Source of the DNA: Deinococcus sp. YIM 134068
GTDB taxonomy: Bacteria; Deinococcota; Deinococci; Deinococcales; Deinococcaceae
Direction of reading: 5' to 3'
DNA: 64,000 bases
NCBI RefSeq assembly: GCF_036543075.1
Contig: NZ_JAZHPF010000002.1
Coordinates: forward strand, 248,001 to 312,000
Part shown: piece after piece, positions 19,857-29,390 of the stretch
Numbering within the stretch: position 1 is the stretch's first letter
Layout: each line of letters starts with the position of its first letter
Made by a program: the position numbers and the translations under genes
Notes under the pieces: model-generated
What the model saw: the letters and a program-made list of their open reading frames with translations, nothing else
Databases searched by the model: none
What the model was told of the DNA's origin: nothing

Positions 19857-20864
19857 CTACCGCCTCCGCCCCGCACTCAGCAGCGCCACCACCAGCCCCG
19901 CCGCCACCACCGCCACGCCGATCTTGCGCGACTGCATCGCTCCTTCCGTATAGACGCTGACCTTCTGCACCATGCCGGGGTAGTCGCCGCGCTCGGCGAG
20001 CTTGCCCGTGGGCAGATAGAGGCTGTCCGAGCCGGGCGGCAGGGGCGGCTCGCCGCTCTGGGTGCCGGGAATGACGCCCGCCTCCATCGCCTTGTCGGTG
20101 GCGCGGGGCGCGAGGTTCCCGAAGGCGGCGATGCCCCGCCCACCCCCACCCACGAACACGTCCCGCATGGGATGGGCCGCCGCATGGAGAATGGCGCGGG
20201 CCACCGTCTCCGGCGCGTACACGGGCGGCACATGCTGGGGCTTGGTATCCAGGTAGTTGCGCGCGTTGAGGGGAAAGGGCGTGTCGATGGGGCCGGGCTT
20301 GACGAGCGTGACCGAAACGGGTGCCCCCTCGTCCTCCAGCTCCATCCGCAACGCGTCGGTGAAGCCCTTGACCGCGTGCTTGGACGAGGCATAGAGGCCC
20401 TGCAACGGAAGTGAACGGTCCCCGACCACGCTACCCACGTTGATGAGTGCGCCGCCGCGCGCTTTGAGCGTCTTGAGCGCCTCACGCGAGCCGTACACCA
20501 GCCCCCAGAAGTTCACGTCGTACAGGCGGCGCATGTCCTCCACGTTGAGTTCTTCCAGCCTGCCGTACATGCCGATGCCCGCGTTGTTCACCCAGGTGTC
20601 GAAGCCGCCGAAGCGTTCCTGGGCGATGGCCGCGATCCGGGCCACGTCCTCCTCGCGGCTCACGTCCGCGACGACGAAGGCGGCCTGCCCACCCGCGCCC
20701 TCGATCTCCTGCACCAGTTGCCGCAGGGCGTCCTCGGAGCGGGCAGCGAGGACCAGCCGTACGCCCTCCTTCGCCGCCATCCGCGCCGTGGAGAGGCCGA
20801 TGCCACTCGACGCGCCCGTGATGACCATGACCTGCTCGCCGAGGGGTTTGAGGTTGACTGCCAT
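19857..20864 (-). CDS. Short-chain dehydrogenase/reductase with C-terminal membrane anchor
   Basis: This encodes 335 residues; the ATG at 20864 follows AAAGGAG, and the 13 extra codons upstream lack a ribosome site. The nucleotide site is TGASSGIG (16-23), with NNAG at 93-96 and catalytic Ser135, Tyr148 and Lys152 (YASSK). It is an NAD(P)-dependent oxidoreductase of unknown substrate. After the SDR core (to about 245) comes an extra tail ending in a hydrophobic stretch (IGVAVVAAGLVVALL) and an Arg-rich end, which suggests a tail anchor in the cytoplasmic membrane. It may be co-transcribed with the hydrolase that starts at 21846, 100 bases upstream. Confidence 0.92.
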   Translation of the reverse strand: MAVNLKPLGEQVMVITGASSGIGLSTARMAAKEGVRLVLAARSEDALRQLVQEIEGAGGQAAFVVADVSREEDVARIAAIAQERFGGFDTWVNNAGIGMYGRLEELNVEDMRRLYDVNFWGLVYGSREALKTLKARGGALINVGSVVGDRSLPLQGLYASSKHAVKGFTDALRMELEDEGAPVSVTLVKPGPIDTPFPLNARNYLDTKPQHVPPVYAPETVARAILHAAAHPMRDVFVGGGGRGIAAFGNLAPRATDKAMEAGVIPGTQSGEPPLPPGSDSLYLPTGKLAERGDYPGMVQKVSVYTEGAMQSRKIGVAVVAAGLVVALLSAGRRR

Positions 20865-20964
20865 GCGTGGCTCCTTTGGGGTGTGAGGGGACTTGTCCTT
20901 CACTCCCCATCATGCTGGGCAGGGTGAGGGGCACCCGGCATGACGGTGAACAGTTCCCGGTAGT

Positions 20965-21846
20965 TCAGCGCAGGCGGTTGCGCGTCGCCCACTGCAAGAT
21001 GGCCGCGTTGGCCGCCGCCGCGTTCTCGATGTTGACGGCGTGGGCCGCGCCCGGCACGACCACGAGCTGCGCGTTGGGAATGTTCTGCTGCATCTTCTGC
21101 GAGAAGACGACCGGGTACACCGTGTCCTCGCCCCCGGCGATGATCAGGGTGGGCACCCGGATGGTCCGCAGGGTGGGCAGGCTGTCGGGGCGGTTCGCCA
21201 GCGCCGCCGAGCCGCCCAGCACGCCGTTCAGCGACGCGCCGCGCATCAGGTTCTCCAGGAACGCCTTGAGATCGGGCCGCGCCTGCTGCGTCCTGCCCGT
21301 CAGCATGTCCTTGATGAGATCGGGGACGATGGACGGCACCCCGTTCGCCTGTGCCTGAAGGCCGACGCCCTTCCACAGATTCTGCTCGGTGATGGAGGGC
21401 GGATTGGCGGTCGTGGCGATGAGGACCATGCCGTTGAAACGCTCGGGCGCGCGGCGGTACATCTCGAAGAGGATGGGGCCGCCCATGCTCATCCCGCCGA
21501 TGACGGCCTTCTGCACGCCGAGACGGTCCATGACGGCCAGGGCATCTTGGGCGTAGGTCTGCACCGAGCCGTTGCCGTCGGGTGCCGTGCTCCTGCCGAA
21601 GCCGCGCAGGTCGATGGTGATGACGCGGAAGCTCTTGCTCAACTCCGAGCGGTTGTTCTTGAAGAACTCGCCGTTCAGCGGGAAGCCGTGGATGAGCAGC
21701 ATCGCGGGACCCTGCCCCTGCGACTTGTAGGCGATGCGGGCACCGTTCACCTCCACGACCCCCTCCTGCGGCGCGGCCTGTGCGGCGACGAGGGAGCCGA
21801 GCGAGAGAGCGAGGGTGGCGAGGGCGGCGGTGGGACGTTTGAACAT
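20965..21846 (-). CDS. Secreted alpha/beta hydrolase
   Basis: This encodes 293 residues; the ATG at 21846 follows CGGAGG. The longer frame upstream runs into repeat DNA and is rejected. The first 25 residues form a signal peptide (ALATLALSLGSLVAAQAA). The oxyanion region is LIHGFPLNG and the nucleophile is Ser120 in GMSMGG, with Asp241 (GGEDTVYP) and His269 (GAAHAV) completing the triad. The closest families are haloalkane dehalogenase/3-oxoadipate enol-lactonase-like hydrolases; the substrate cannot be told. It precedes the SDR on the same strand. Confidence 0.92.
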   Translation of the reverse strand: MFKRPTAALATLALSLGSLVAAQAAPQEGVVEVNGARIAYKSQGQGPAMLLIHGFPLNGEFFKNNRSELSKSFRVITIDLRGFGRSTAPDGNGSVQTYAQDALAVMDRLGVQKAVIGGMSMGGPILFEMYRRAPERFNGMVLIATTANPPSITEQNLWKGVGLQAQANGVPSIVPDLIKDMLTGRTQQARPDLKAFLENLMRGASLNGVLGGSAALANRPDSLPTLRTIRVPTLIIAGGEDTVYPVVFSQKMQQNIPNAQLVVVPGAAHAVNIENAAAANAAILQWATRNRLR

Positions 21847-21997
21847 AGTGACCTCCGAAGGGTTGGGACGGCGTAGGAGTGGGAGTTGATCTGGAGTGGA
21901 GAGCGCAGGGCGAGCTGGCGCTTGCCTCCCCCCTCCCAACCTCCCCCACAAGGGGGGAGGAGTAAAAAACACGGCGTTTCTTGTTCTGGCAGCCCTT

Positions 21998-23143
21998 CTA
22001 CCTGAGCAGAACCGGCTGCGCGTCCACCCTCACCCGCAGCAGGCTGTAGGGCTTCACGCGCTGGTCTACCCCGTAGTGGTAGCGGGCCTGGCGGTTGAGC
22101 TGGTTGTTGAGGATGTAGAGGTAGCCGCCCTGAAGGGAAAGCGTGTCGGGCCAGATCAGGCGCGGGTCGCGCACGACCGTCTCGAAGTCACCTTCCGGCA
22201 GGCGGCGGTAGATCGCGTTCTGCTCGTGGTTGGTGGTGTAGATGTGCCCGGCGGTGTCCTCACCGAACCCGTCGGAGACGCCCTTCTCGCCGAGGTCGCG
22301 CACCTGGGCCTTCACCTCGGCGTCGCTGAGGTTCTCGTCGCGCAGGGCGGCGGTGGGCACGGCGTAGAGGCGGCGGGAGGCGGTCGGCGCGTAGTACAGG
22401 AAGTCCCCGTTCGGGCTGAGGGCGATGGAGTCGGCGGCGAACCCCAGCGACCGGGCCGGGCCGCCCTGCGGACGTTCCAGCAGCGCCCGCCCGTCCGCGA
22501 AGGAGACGAAGCCGGGCACGGGCTTCACGGTCACGTCCGCCGTCAGCTTGCGCCAGCTCCGGCCCGAGGCGAGGTCCACCACGATGAGGCCCGCACCGCT
22601 CTCCGCGCCCGAGTCGGTGATGTAGGCCACCCCGTCTCCGCCGTGGCGCAGGTCCACCCGCAGGTCGTTGAGGTAGGTGGTCTTGAGCACCACGCTCGCC
22701 GGGAAGCGGATGGTCTTGACGATCTGATTCGTGGTCGTGTCGATGCCGACGAGCTTGGGCGCGTTCTGGCTGAGGATCGGCCCGAGGTTGAAGGTGCCCG
22801 TGTCGAGCACCCACAGCCGGTCCTTCGCGTCCACGGTGATGCCCTGCACGCCGACGAAGCGGTTGTCGTCGTAGGGAATGGGCGTGGTGTTGATCGCCGC
22901 GTTCGGGTAGGGGACCTCGCGCCCACCGCGAATCTCCGCGAGGGAGTACGGCACCGGGTCCTCCCAGCGCGGGAAGGACACGAAGATGCGGCCCTTGCTG
23001 TTCACCGCCACACCGACCGGCATGTGCCCCTGGAAGGCGTGGACGAGTTCGAGGGGCGGTCCCTGTCGCAGCGGCACTTGCGGCAGGACTTGGGCGAGGG
23101 CGGAACCCAGCGCCAACGCGGCGAGGGGGATGAGTCGGTTCAT
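21998..23143 (-). CDS. Major royal jelly / yellow-type beta-propeller protein, secreted
   Basis: This encodes 381 residues; the ATG at 23143 is followed by a signal peptide ending near ALGSALAQ. The repeated blades carry motifs typical of the MRJP/yellow family: VGVAVNSKGRIFVSFPRW, VQGITVDAKDRLWVLDTG, LNDLRVD, AYITDSG, DGFGEDTAGHIYTTNHEQNAI and WPDTLSL. Insect members include royal jelly and yellow pigmentation proteins; bacterial members are few and Deinococcus is the classic case. The enzymatic role in bacteria is not established. A C-rich/G-rich dyad lies downstream at 21920-21965. It is probably a single-gene unit. Confidence 0.92.
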   Translation of the reverse strand: MNRLIPLAALALGSALAQVLPQVPLRQGPPLELVHAFQGHMPVGVAVNSKGRIFVSFPRWEDPVPYSLAEIRGGREVPYPNAAINTTPIPYDDNRFVGVQGITVDAKDRLWVLDTGTFNLGPILSQNAPKLVGIDTTTNQIVKTIRFPASVVLKTTYLNDLRVDLRHGGDGVAYITDSGAESGAGLIVVDLASGRSWRKLTADVTVKPVPGFVSFADGRALLERPQGGPARSLGFAADSIALSPNGDFLYYAPTASRRLYAVPTAALRDENLSDAEVKAQVRDLGEKGVSDGFGEDTAGHIYTTNHEQNAIYRRLPEGDFETVVRDPRLIWPDTLSLQGGYLYILNNQLNRQARYHYGVDQRVKPYSLLRVRVDAQPVLLR

Positions 23144-23408
23144 GCGGCCTCCGTGGCTCGGTGAGTCAATTCACCAGTAAGAAAGCAAACTGACCGCAGC
23201 GGAATTTGCGGACCATGTGAAGAAGGCCATAATGATGAGGATGTAAAGGTGGCGCTGGACGACCTTCTCGCCCGACGATGAACCCGGCTTGAGAAAGCTG
23301 ACGGCTGGGCTGAGGACCCTCTACGCTGAGTTCAGCCTCCGTTGAGGCAACCCCCAGAGGGTGAGGCAGGATGGGTTCGCTGTCCTCGCCAGCCCGCCAA
23401 ATGCGCCC

Positions 23409-24272
23409 ATGAGCGAGGACCAGACGAAGACGTTGCCGCCCCAGGAGCAGGACACGCGCCCCGGCATCGAGGCCGAGATGACGCCGCCGCCGGTGTACAT
23501 CAAGCCGGATTACCTGGCCGCCGGGAAGCTGCGCGGCAAGGTCGCCGTCATCACCGGGGGCGACAGCGGCATCGGGCGCGCGGTGGCCGTCCACTTCGCG
23601 CGGGAGGGGGCGGACGTTGCCATCGTGTACCTCGACGAGACCGAGGACGCCCAGAAGACCAAGAAGCTCGTGGAGGACGCCGGGCAAAGGTGTCTGACCA
23701 TCGCGGGCGACGTGGGCGACCCGCAGTTTTGCCAGGAGGCGGTCCAGCAGACGGTGGACGCCTTCGGTCGGCTCGACATCGTGGTGAACAACGCCGCCGA
23801 ACAGCACCCGCAGCCGAGCCTGACCGACATCAGCCCCGAGCAACTGGAGAAGACCTTCCGCACGAACATCTTCGGCTACTTCTACATGGCGCAGGCGGCC
23901 CTGCCTCACCTGGGGGAGGGCGCGACGATCATCAACACGTCCTCCGTCACGGACTACAAGGGCAGCCCGCAGCTCCTCGACTACTCCTCCACGAAGGGGG
24001 CCATCGTCGCCTTCACGCGCTCGCTGTCCATGCAGCTCATCGAGAAGGGCATCCGCGTCAACGGCGTGGCCCCCGGCCCGATCTGGACGCCGCTGATCCC
24101 CTCCACCTTCCCGCCGGACAAGGTGGAGACCTTCGGGGCCGACGTACCCATGGGGCGCCCCGGCCAGCCCGCCGAGGTGGCAACCTGCTTCGTCTTCCTC
24201 GCGTCGGACGATTCGAGCTACCTGAGCGGCCAGTTCCTCCACCCCAACGGCGGCGAGATCGTGAACGGCTGA
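23409..24272 (+). CDS. Short-chain dehydrogenase (general-stress type)
   Basis: This encodes 287 residues from the ATG at 23409. A GTG at 23361 would add 16 residues, but those are not typical of the family. The N-terminal extension (TLPPQEQDTRPGIEAEMTPPP) before the Rossmann fold is characteristic of the YhdF/YghA group. The cofactor motif is TGGDSGIG, with NNAAEQHPQPS, SSVTDYKG and the active-site YSSTK. The C-terminus LSGQFLHPNGGEIVNG fits a complete enzyme. It is a cytoplasmic NAD(P)-dependent reductase; the physiological substrate is unknown. A hairpin follows at 24292. Confidence 0.93.
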   Translation: MSEDQTKTLPPQEQDTRPGIEAEMTPPPVYIKPDYLAAGKLRGKVAVITGGDSGIGRAVAVHFAREGADVAIVYLDETEDAQKTKKLVEDAGQRCLTIAGDVGDPQFCQEAVQQTVDAFGRLDIVVNNAAEQHPQPSLTDISPEQLEKTFRTNIFGYFYMAQAALPHLGEGATIINTSSVTDYKGSPQLLDYSSTKGAIVAFTRSLSMQLIEKGIRVNGVAPGPIWTPLIPSTFPPDKVETFGADVPMGRPGQPAEVATCFVFLASDDSSYLSGQFLHPNGGEIVNG

Positions 24273-24291
24273 GGGTTTCAGTTCAAGATGG

Positions 24292-24322
24292 GGGCGGCGA
24301 GATGGAATGCGCCGCCCTTCTC
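24292..24322 (+). terminator. Likely terminator after the dehydrogenase
   Basis: GGGCGGCG / CGCCGCCC form a perfect 8-bp stem with a 10-base loop, followed by only a mixed CTTCTCC tract. Confidence 0.55.
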
Positions 24323-24361
24323 CCTGCTCCCAGCCACGTCTCCCCTCCCCCGAGGTCTGCC

Positions 24362-24838
24362 ATGCACAAAACCCCCGACCACGCCCACGCCTCCCCCGCC
24401 GACCCGTACTGGCTGACGCTCGCGCTGATTGCCATCGGTGCCCATCAGGTCCAGAGCTTCGTGGGTTCGCCGGGGGAGCGGCCCCTGCGGGTGCTGTTCT
24501 CCGCCGTGCTCGCCGTCCTGCCGCTGAGCCGACGCTTGCCGCCGCGCTCGCGTGGGCTGCTGTGGGTCCTCGTGGGTGCCGGGCCGACCTTCGGCGCGTT
24601 CGCCGGGCACCTCGTCCCCCTCGTGCGCGAGCGTCGGGTGCCTCCCGGCTCGGAGACGGCCCCCCTCAACCTCGCGGGTGGGGCGCTCCTCATCGCGCTC
24701 GGCGCGGCGTTGATGCGGTCGCAGGGGAGTCGGAGGGAAGTTGACAGTTTGGGCGGCGCGGTATTTAGCTCCTCCCCCTTGACTCACAGAGCTGTGAAGC
24801 AGAAGGAGCGAAGCGGGCCTGGCATCAAAACCCCATAG
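24362..24838 (+). CDS. Small integral membrane protein, unknown
   Basis: This encodes 158 residues; the ATG at 24362 follows GAGGTC. Hydrophobic segments are visible at about 19-33 (YWLTLALIAIGAHQV), 44-55, 66-86 (LLWVLVGAGPTFGAFAGHLV) and 102-116 (LNLAGGALLIALGAA), so three or four membrane helices. The last ~35 codons run through a CTCCTCCCCC / GAAGGAG dyad repeat, and the resulting tail (SSSPLTHRAVKQKERSG) is unlikely to be ancestral; the original stop was probably lost to repeat insertion. The function is unknown. Confidence 0.7.
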   Translation: MHKTPDHAHASPADPYWLTLALIAIGAHQVQSFVGSPGERPLRVLFSAVLAVLPLSRRLPPRSRGLLWVLVGAGPTFGAFAGHLVPLVRERRVPPGSETAPLNLAGGALLIALGAALMRSQGSRREVDSLGGAVFSSSPLTHRAVKQKERSGPGIKTP

Positions 24839-24844
24839 GAATCT

Positions 24845-25591
24845 CTACTCCTCGCCGCCCAGCCGCGCCGCCAGCCAGTCCGCCGCCTCTTCCATCATGG
24901 ACAGGGGAACCGCGTGCCCGCCGTTCCACCAGCGCAGTTCCTTCGGCTCGCTCGCGGCGGCGAAGAGGCGTTCGGCCTGATCGGGGCGGATCACCGGGTC
25001 CTGGCGACCGTTCACCATCAGCAGCGGGCGTCCGGCAAGCGAGCGGACGGAGCGCGGGGGGTCCACGATGGCGCGGGCGACCGTTGTCAACGGCGTGCCC
25101 AGCGGCAGGTCGCCGCCCGCCACGAGGACCACCGCGCCCACCTCGCGCCGCACCGCCGCCAGCCGCACCGCGAGGAACGAGCCGAGCGAGTATCCGACGA
25201 CCGCCACCCGCGCCGGGTGCAGGGCCGGGTGGGAGCGCAGGAAGCCCACGCCCTCCTCCCCCTCGCGCAGGGCGAGCCGCCACAACCGGGCGACCTCCAG
25301 CGGATTTCGGAGCGACTGGAGTTCCAGCGGATTGCCGCGCGTCCCGTGCAGCGGCAGATCGGGGGCGAGCGAGGCTATCCCGCGCCGCAGCAGAGCACCA
25401 CCGACCGAATCCGCCATCACCTCCCCGCGCGAGGAATAGCCGTGCAGGAGGAGGGCGGCGGGCGCTCGTCTCTCCGGGCGCGTGGTTGGAAGCTGGAGGA
25501 TGGCGGGCACGGACGCTCCCCCGACGCGCAGTTCGAGCCGGGTACGCGTCCCGCCGGGCACTTGAGTTTCCTGAAGACTGGTGGGCGACAT
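24845..25591 (-). CDS. Alpha/beta hydrolase, dienelactone-hydrolase-like
   Basis: This encodes 248 residues from the ATG at 25591. The frame is open 50 codons further, but that part overlaps the promoter region of the divergent gene. It is a soluble enzyme: LLLHGYSSRGE as oxyanion loop, Ser135 in GYSLGS, Asp198 in NGRQDPV and His226 in NGGHAVP. The substrate is unknown; the family includes esterases, peptidases and dienelactone hydrolases. It is divergent from the oxidoreductase at 25741. Confidence 0.88.
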   Translation of the reverse strand: MSPTSLQETQVPGGTRTRLELRVGGASVPAILQLPTTRPERRAPAALLLHGYSSRGEVMADSVGGALLRRGIASLAPDLPLHGTRGNPLELQSLRNPLEVARLWRLALREGEEGVGFLRSHPALHPARVAVVGYSLGSFLAVRLAAVRREVGAVVLVAGGDLPLGTPLTTVARAIVDPPRSVRSLAGRPLLMVNGRQDPVIRPDQAERLFAAASEPKELRWWNGGHAVPLSMMEEAADWLAARLGGEE

Positions 25592-25740
25592 GGGGCCGAG
25601 GGTAGGGTGGACGGCCTCCACCTTCCGTAGCGCCCGTTCTAAAGGGGACCGGGCATTGCAACGGCGCGCGGGGCGGGGTCCAATGGGGACATGAACCTTA
25701 ACGACTGCCGGAGTCACCTCCTCCTCGCCGGGTGGACCCA

Positions 25741-26922
25741 ATGAGCCGCCGTCTCCGCATGGGCATGGTGGGGGGCGGCGCGGGGGCCTTCATCGGGGCC
25801 GTCCACCGCCACGCCGCCGCGCTGGACGGGCAGATCGACCTCGTGGCGGGGGCGCTGTCGAGCACGCCGGAAAAGGCGAGGGCGTCGGGCCGGGCGCTGG
25901 GTCTCCCCGAGGACCGCACCTACGGCAGTTGGGAGGAGATGCTGGAGCGTGAGCTATCGCGGGAGGACCGCATCGACTTCGTGTCGGTCGTCACGCCCAA
26001 CCATATGCATTACCCGGTCGCGCGGGCCTTCGCGGCGGCGGGCATCCACGTCATCAGCGACAAGCCGCTCGTGACGAGCAGCGAGCAGGCGGCGGACCTG
26101 ATGCGGGTGGTCGCCGAGACAGGGGTGGTCTTCGCCGTCACGTACAACTACACGGGCTACCCGATGGTGCGCCAGGCCCGCCAGATGGTCCGCTCGGGGC
26201 AACTCGGGGAGCTTCGCAAGGTGACGGTCGAGTACCACCAGGGCTGGCTCGCCGAGGAGCAGGACGAGGCCACGAACAAGCAGGCGGGCTGGCGCACCGA
26301 CCCCGCCCGCAGCGGCCTCGGCGGGGCCATCGGCGACATCGGCTCGCACGCCGAGAACCTGATCTCCACCGTCACCGGGCTGGAGCTGGAGGCCGTGTGC
26401 GCCGACCTCACCGCCTTCGTGCCGGGGCGGCGGCTGGACGACGACGCCTCCGTGCTGCTGCGCTTCCGGGGCGGGGCGAGGGGCCTCCTCACCGTCTCGC
26501 AGGTGGAAATCGGGGCCGAGAACGACCTGCGGCTGCGCGTCCACGGCACACGCGGCAGCCTGCTGTGGCGGCAGGAGGACCCCAACCACCTCACCTACGA
26601 CACGCTGGGCGGTCCACGTCAGGTCCTCACGCGCGGCGGCCCCGGCCTGAGCGAGGAGGCGCAGAGAGCAACCCGCCTTCCCGCCGGGCACCCCGAGGGC
26701 TTTCTGGAGGCCTTCGCCAACGTCTACCTCGGGGCCGCCGCCCACATCCGCGCGGGGCTGGAGGGCCAGGGCCACACGCCCGATTACCCCACCGTGGAGG
26801 ACGGCGCGCGGGGCGTGCACTTCATCGAGCGCGTGGTGGAGAGCAGCCGGGGCGGGGAGAAGTGGACGGACGCGGTGTGGACGGGCGGGCAGGGTCAGAT
26901 GGCGACAACGCGCCAGGAGTGA
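25741..26922 (+). CDS. Gfo/Idh/MocA-family sugar oxidoreductase
   Basis: This encodes 393 residues from the ATG at 25741. The N-terminal Rossmann half has the motif [17 protein letters not shown], and [16 protein letters not shown] with [11 protein letters not shown] carries the family Lys-Pro (DKP). The C-terminal half contains [14 protein letters not shown], including the conserved GD and H of the active site. Members oxidise or epimerise sugars and inositols with NAD(P). The next genes on the opposite strand belong to arabinose and arabinan use, so a sugar substrate is likely, but no operon link exists. Confidence 0.92.
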   Translation: MSRRLRMGMVGGGAGAFIGAVHRHAAALDGQIDLVAGALSSTPEKARASGRALGLPEDRTYGSWEEMLERELSREDRIDFVSVVTPNHMHYPVARAFAAAGIHVISDKPLVTSSEQAADLMRVVAETGVVFAVTYNYTGYPMVRQARQMVRSGQLGELRKVTVEYHQGWLAEEQDEATNKQAGWRTDPARSGLGGAIGDIGSHAENLISTVTGLELEAVCADLTAFVPGRRLDDDASVLLRFRGGARGLLTVSQVEIGAENDLRLRVHGTRGSLLWRQEDPNHLTYDTLGGPRQVLTRGGPGLSEEAQRATRLPAGHPEGFLEAFANVYLGAAAHIRAGLEGQGHTPDYPTVEDGARGVHFIERVVESSRGGEKWTDAVWTGGQGQMATTRQE

Positions 26923-27441
26923 GGAGACTTCGTTCGGGCTGAGCCGTTCCCGCTGGTTCCTACAGACCTGTTCCCACCGGCGGACCGGGCGGAGCGTCGC
27001 GTGATGCCCCGCCCCGCCTCTCCCACGGACCCGGACTCTTCTCCACCCGGACAAATCGTCAGACCACCTCGCCCTGCCGCCGGGAGCTGGAGTCGTAGCC
27101 CGGCTGCCCGCGCCTGACCTTGTGTTGAGGACCACGCCGGGGAGCCTGGCCTGCGAGGTGCTGGCGGTCTGGGGGACGCGCCGCACCTCGGGGATCGAGG
27201 TCTCGTGCCCCTCAGCCTCATCCGCTCGTGGACGGCATTACGGCATTCAGGAATCCGCGCTCGGGTCGTCTCTGTGTCGCTTCACGGTGCCCGACGGTCC
27301 TGTCGTCCTCATGGAGACGGCGACCACCGCCCTTCCACAAAGACGGTTGGGAGCCGTCGTTGGCTTTCCTGTTCTGGACGGTTTGGACGCGCTCACACTC
27401 AGGGCGCTCGGGCATCTCACTCCGACAGCACGTCGCGGTCG
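26923..27441. other. 519-bp gap without a recognisable gene
   Basis: It lies between two convergent genes. Open frames on both strands have arbitrary composition and no recognisable motif. No strong hairpin, operator or repeat shared with other parts of the window was found. It may be the decayed remnant of a gene. Confidence 0.5.
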
Positions 27442-29373
27442 TCACTCCCCGCGCAGCCACACGCGCATGTCCCCAGGTTCACGCTGGTCCCACAGCGCGT
27501 AGGGCACGGCGCACAGCGGGGCGGTGGCCTGACGAGGGGGAGCGGTCCGGTACAGCGTTCCCGTCCAGTCGCCGGACTCCTCGACCCGCGCCTCGCCACG
27601 AATGATGCTGATGCCGCCGAGCAACTCCGGCTCGAAGGTGGCGCTCAGGGCCGCGTCGCGCGGCAGGACGAGTCGGTGGGGGGAAACGCCCGCGTCGGTT
27701 CCCTCCACGCAGTACACGACGGGACCGCGTTGCAGGGCCACCAATCCCGCGTCCTGCCGAACGTCTGGGTGGGCATACACCCGCTCCACAGGCATGGGCA
27801 GGTGGAGGGCCACCCGGTCGCGCGCGTCCCACTCGCGGGTGAGATGGACGTAGCCGTCGCGGACGCCCGACAGGTCCACCGCCTCGCCATTCACCGAGAG
27901 CTGCGGATCACGGCACCACCCCGGCAGCCGCAGGGACAGGGTGAAGGGTGCGGGGCGTTCGAGGTCGAAGCTCAGCTCAACCCTTCCGTCCCAGGGGTAG
28001 GCGGTGTGCTGGTGGAGGGTGACGGGCTGGCCGCCCACCTCGAACCGGGCGGTGCCCTCCGCGTACAGGTGAACGGCGATTCCCCCTTCGTTCTGCCCAT
28101 AGAAGTAATGCCCCAGCGAGGCGAGCAGGCGGGAGACATTCGGCGGGCAGCAGGGGCAGGCGTGCCACTCCCAGCGGTGCTTGTCCCCGCGACTCTCCAG
28201 CGGGTTGTCGTAGAAGAAGTGCCGCCCATCCCGCGCCACGCCGCCGAGCACGTTGTTGTACAGCGCACGTTCCATCACGTCGGCGTACCGGCCCTCGCCC
28301 GTCAGGTTCAGCATCCGCTGTGCCCAGAACACCAGCCCCACGGCGGCGCACGTCTCGGCGTAGGCCGTGTCGTTGGGGAGGTCGTAGTCGGTGGTCATGC
28401 CCTCGTTGTGCGCGGAGGGGCCGAGGCCGCCCGTGACGTACAGACGCCGGGTGGTGAGGTCCTCCCACAACCGCTCGCAGGCATGGCGCAGGGAGTCGTC
28501 CCCCAACTCGGCGGCGAGGTCGGCCATCGCGCTGTAGAGGTACATGGCGCGGACGGCGTGGCCCACCACCTTGTCCTGCTCGCGCACGGGTCGGTGAGCC
28601 TGCATGTACTCGTAGGGGAGCGCGTCGCCGTGGGAAAGGAGGGCGGGGTCGGGCGTCTCCCCCCGCGCCCGCGCCTCCTCGTCGAAGAAGTGCGGCTGCC
28701 GCCCGCGCTCGTCCACGAAATACCGGGCGAAGTCCAGATATTCGCGCTTGCCCGTGAGGCGATACAGTTTCACCAGCGCCAGCTCGATCTCCTCGTGGCC
28801 GGGGTAGCCGCGCCTCTGGCCGGGACCCTCGCCGTACACGCCCATCAGGAAGCGGGTGTACCGCTCCATCATGTCGAGAAAGGCGGTCTTGCCGGTCGCC
28901 TCGGCGTGGGCCACCGCCGCTTCGATCAGGTGCCCGGCGTTGTACAGCTCGTGCCAGTCGCGCTCGTTGGTGAGGCGGTTCTCCGGCTCCAGGGCCGTGA
29001 AGAAGGTGTTGAAGTACCCGCCGGGCTGCTGCGCCGCCACCATCCGCTCGATCAGGGCGTCCACCTGCGCTTCCAGCGCCGGGTCGGAGTGGGTGGCGAG
29101 GCAGGCGGCGGCGGTCTCGATCCACTTGGCGAGGTCCGAATCCCACCACATCTGCGGCGTGACGGCGCTGCCGGGGTGACGGGGGACGCGCAGGGGGCGC
29201 GGTCGCAGGTCGAGGGCATCGATGGTCCCCACCCGCTCCAGTTGCCCGTACAGGAAGGGCAGGGTGACGGTCCGGTTGGTCTCCAGCCGGGGCTTCCAGA
29301 ACGCGTCGTCGAGGATCACGTCCCGAAGCGGCAGCGGCGTGAAGCGCGCGGGGTTGTTCACGGGGTCGGTCAT
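27442..29373 (-). CDS. GH127 beta-L-arabinofuranosidase
   Basis: This encodes 643 residues; the ATG at 29373 follows GAGGGA. The family hydrolyses terminal beta-L-arabinofuranose, for example from hydroxyproline-linked arabinans of plant walls, with a zinc-bound cysteine nucleophile. The key residues of the studied enzyme HypBA1 all align. Glu324 (HNEG) is the acid/base, Glu340 and Cys342 (AETC) are zinc ligands, and Cys408-Cys409 (CPCCPPN) supply nucleophile and ligand, with the same 16-residue spacing between the two Glu. There is no signal peptide, so it acts on imported oligosaccharides. It is the last gene of the ara operon, 17 bases after the dehydrogenase. Confidence 0.95.
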   Translation of the reverse strand: MTDPVNNPARFTPLPLRDVILDDAFWKPRLETNRTVTLPFLYGQLERVGTIDALDLRPRPLRVPRHPGSAVTPQMWWDSDLAKWIETAAACLATHSDPALEAQVDALIERMVAAQQPGGYFNTFFTALEPENRLTNERDWHELYNAGHLIEAAVAHAEATGKTAFLDMMERYTRFLMGVYGEGPGQRRGYPGHEEIELALVKLYRLTGKREYLDFARYFVDERGRQPHFFDEEARARGETPDPALLSHGDALPYEYMQAHRPVREQDKVVGHAVRAMYLYSAMADLAAELGDDSLRHACERLWEDLTTRRLYVTGGLGPSAHNEGMTTDYDLPNDTAYAETCAAVGLVFWAQRMLNLTGEGRYADVMERALYNNVLGGVARDGRHFFYDNPLESRGDKHRWEWHACPCCPPNVSRLLASLGHYFYGQNEGGIAVHLYAEGTARFEVGGQPVTLHQHTAYPWDGRVELSFDLERPAPFTLSLRLPGWCRDPQLSVNGEAVDLSGVRDGYVHLTREWDARDRVALHLPMPVERVYAHPDVRQDAGLVALQRGPVVYCVEGTDAGVSPHRLVLPRDAALSATFEPELLGGISIIRGEARVEESGDWTGTLYRTAPPRQATAPLCAVPYALWDQREPGDMRVWLRGE

Positions 29374-29390
29374 GACGGATTTCCCTCGCT

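Noticed and set aside
27122..27502. 126-codon plus-strand frame after the Gfo/Idh gene
   Set aside because: No ribosome site or known motif, and it runs into the 3' end of the convergent GH127 gene; treated as non-coding.
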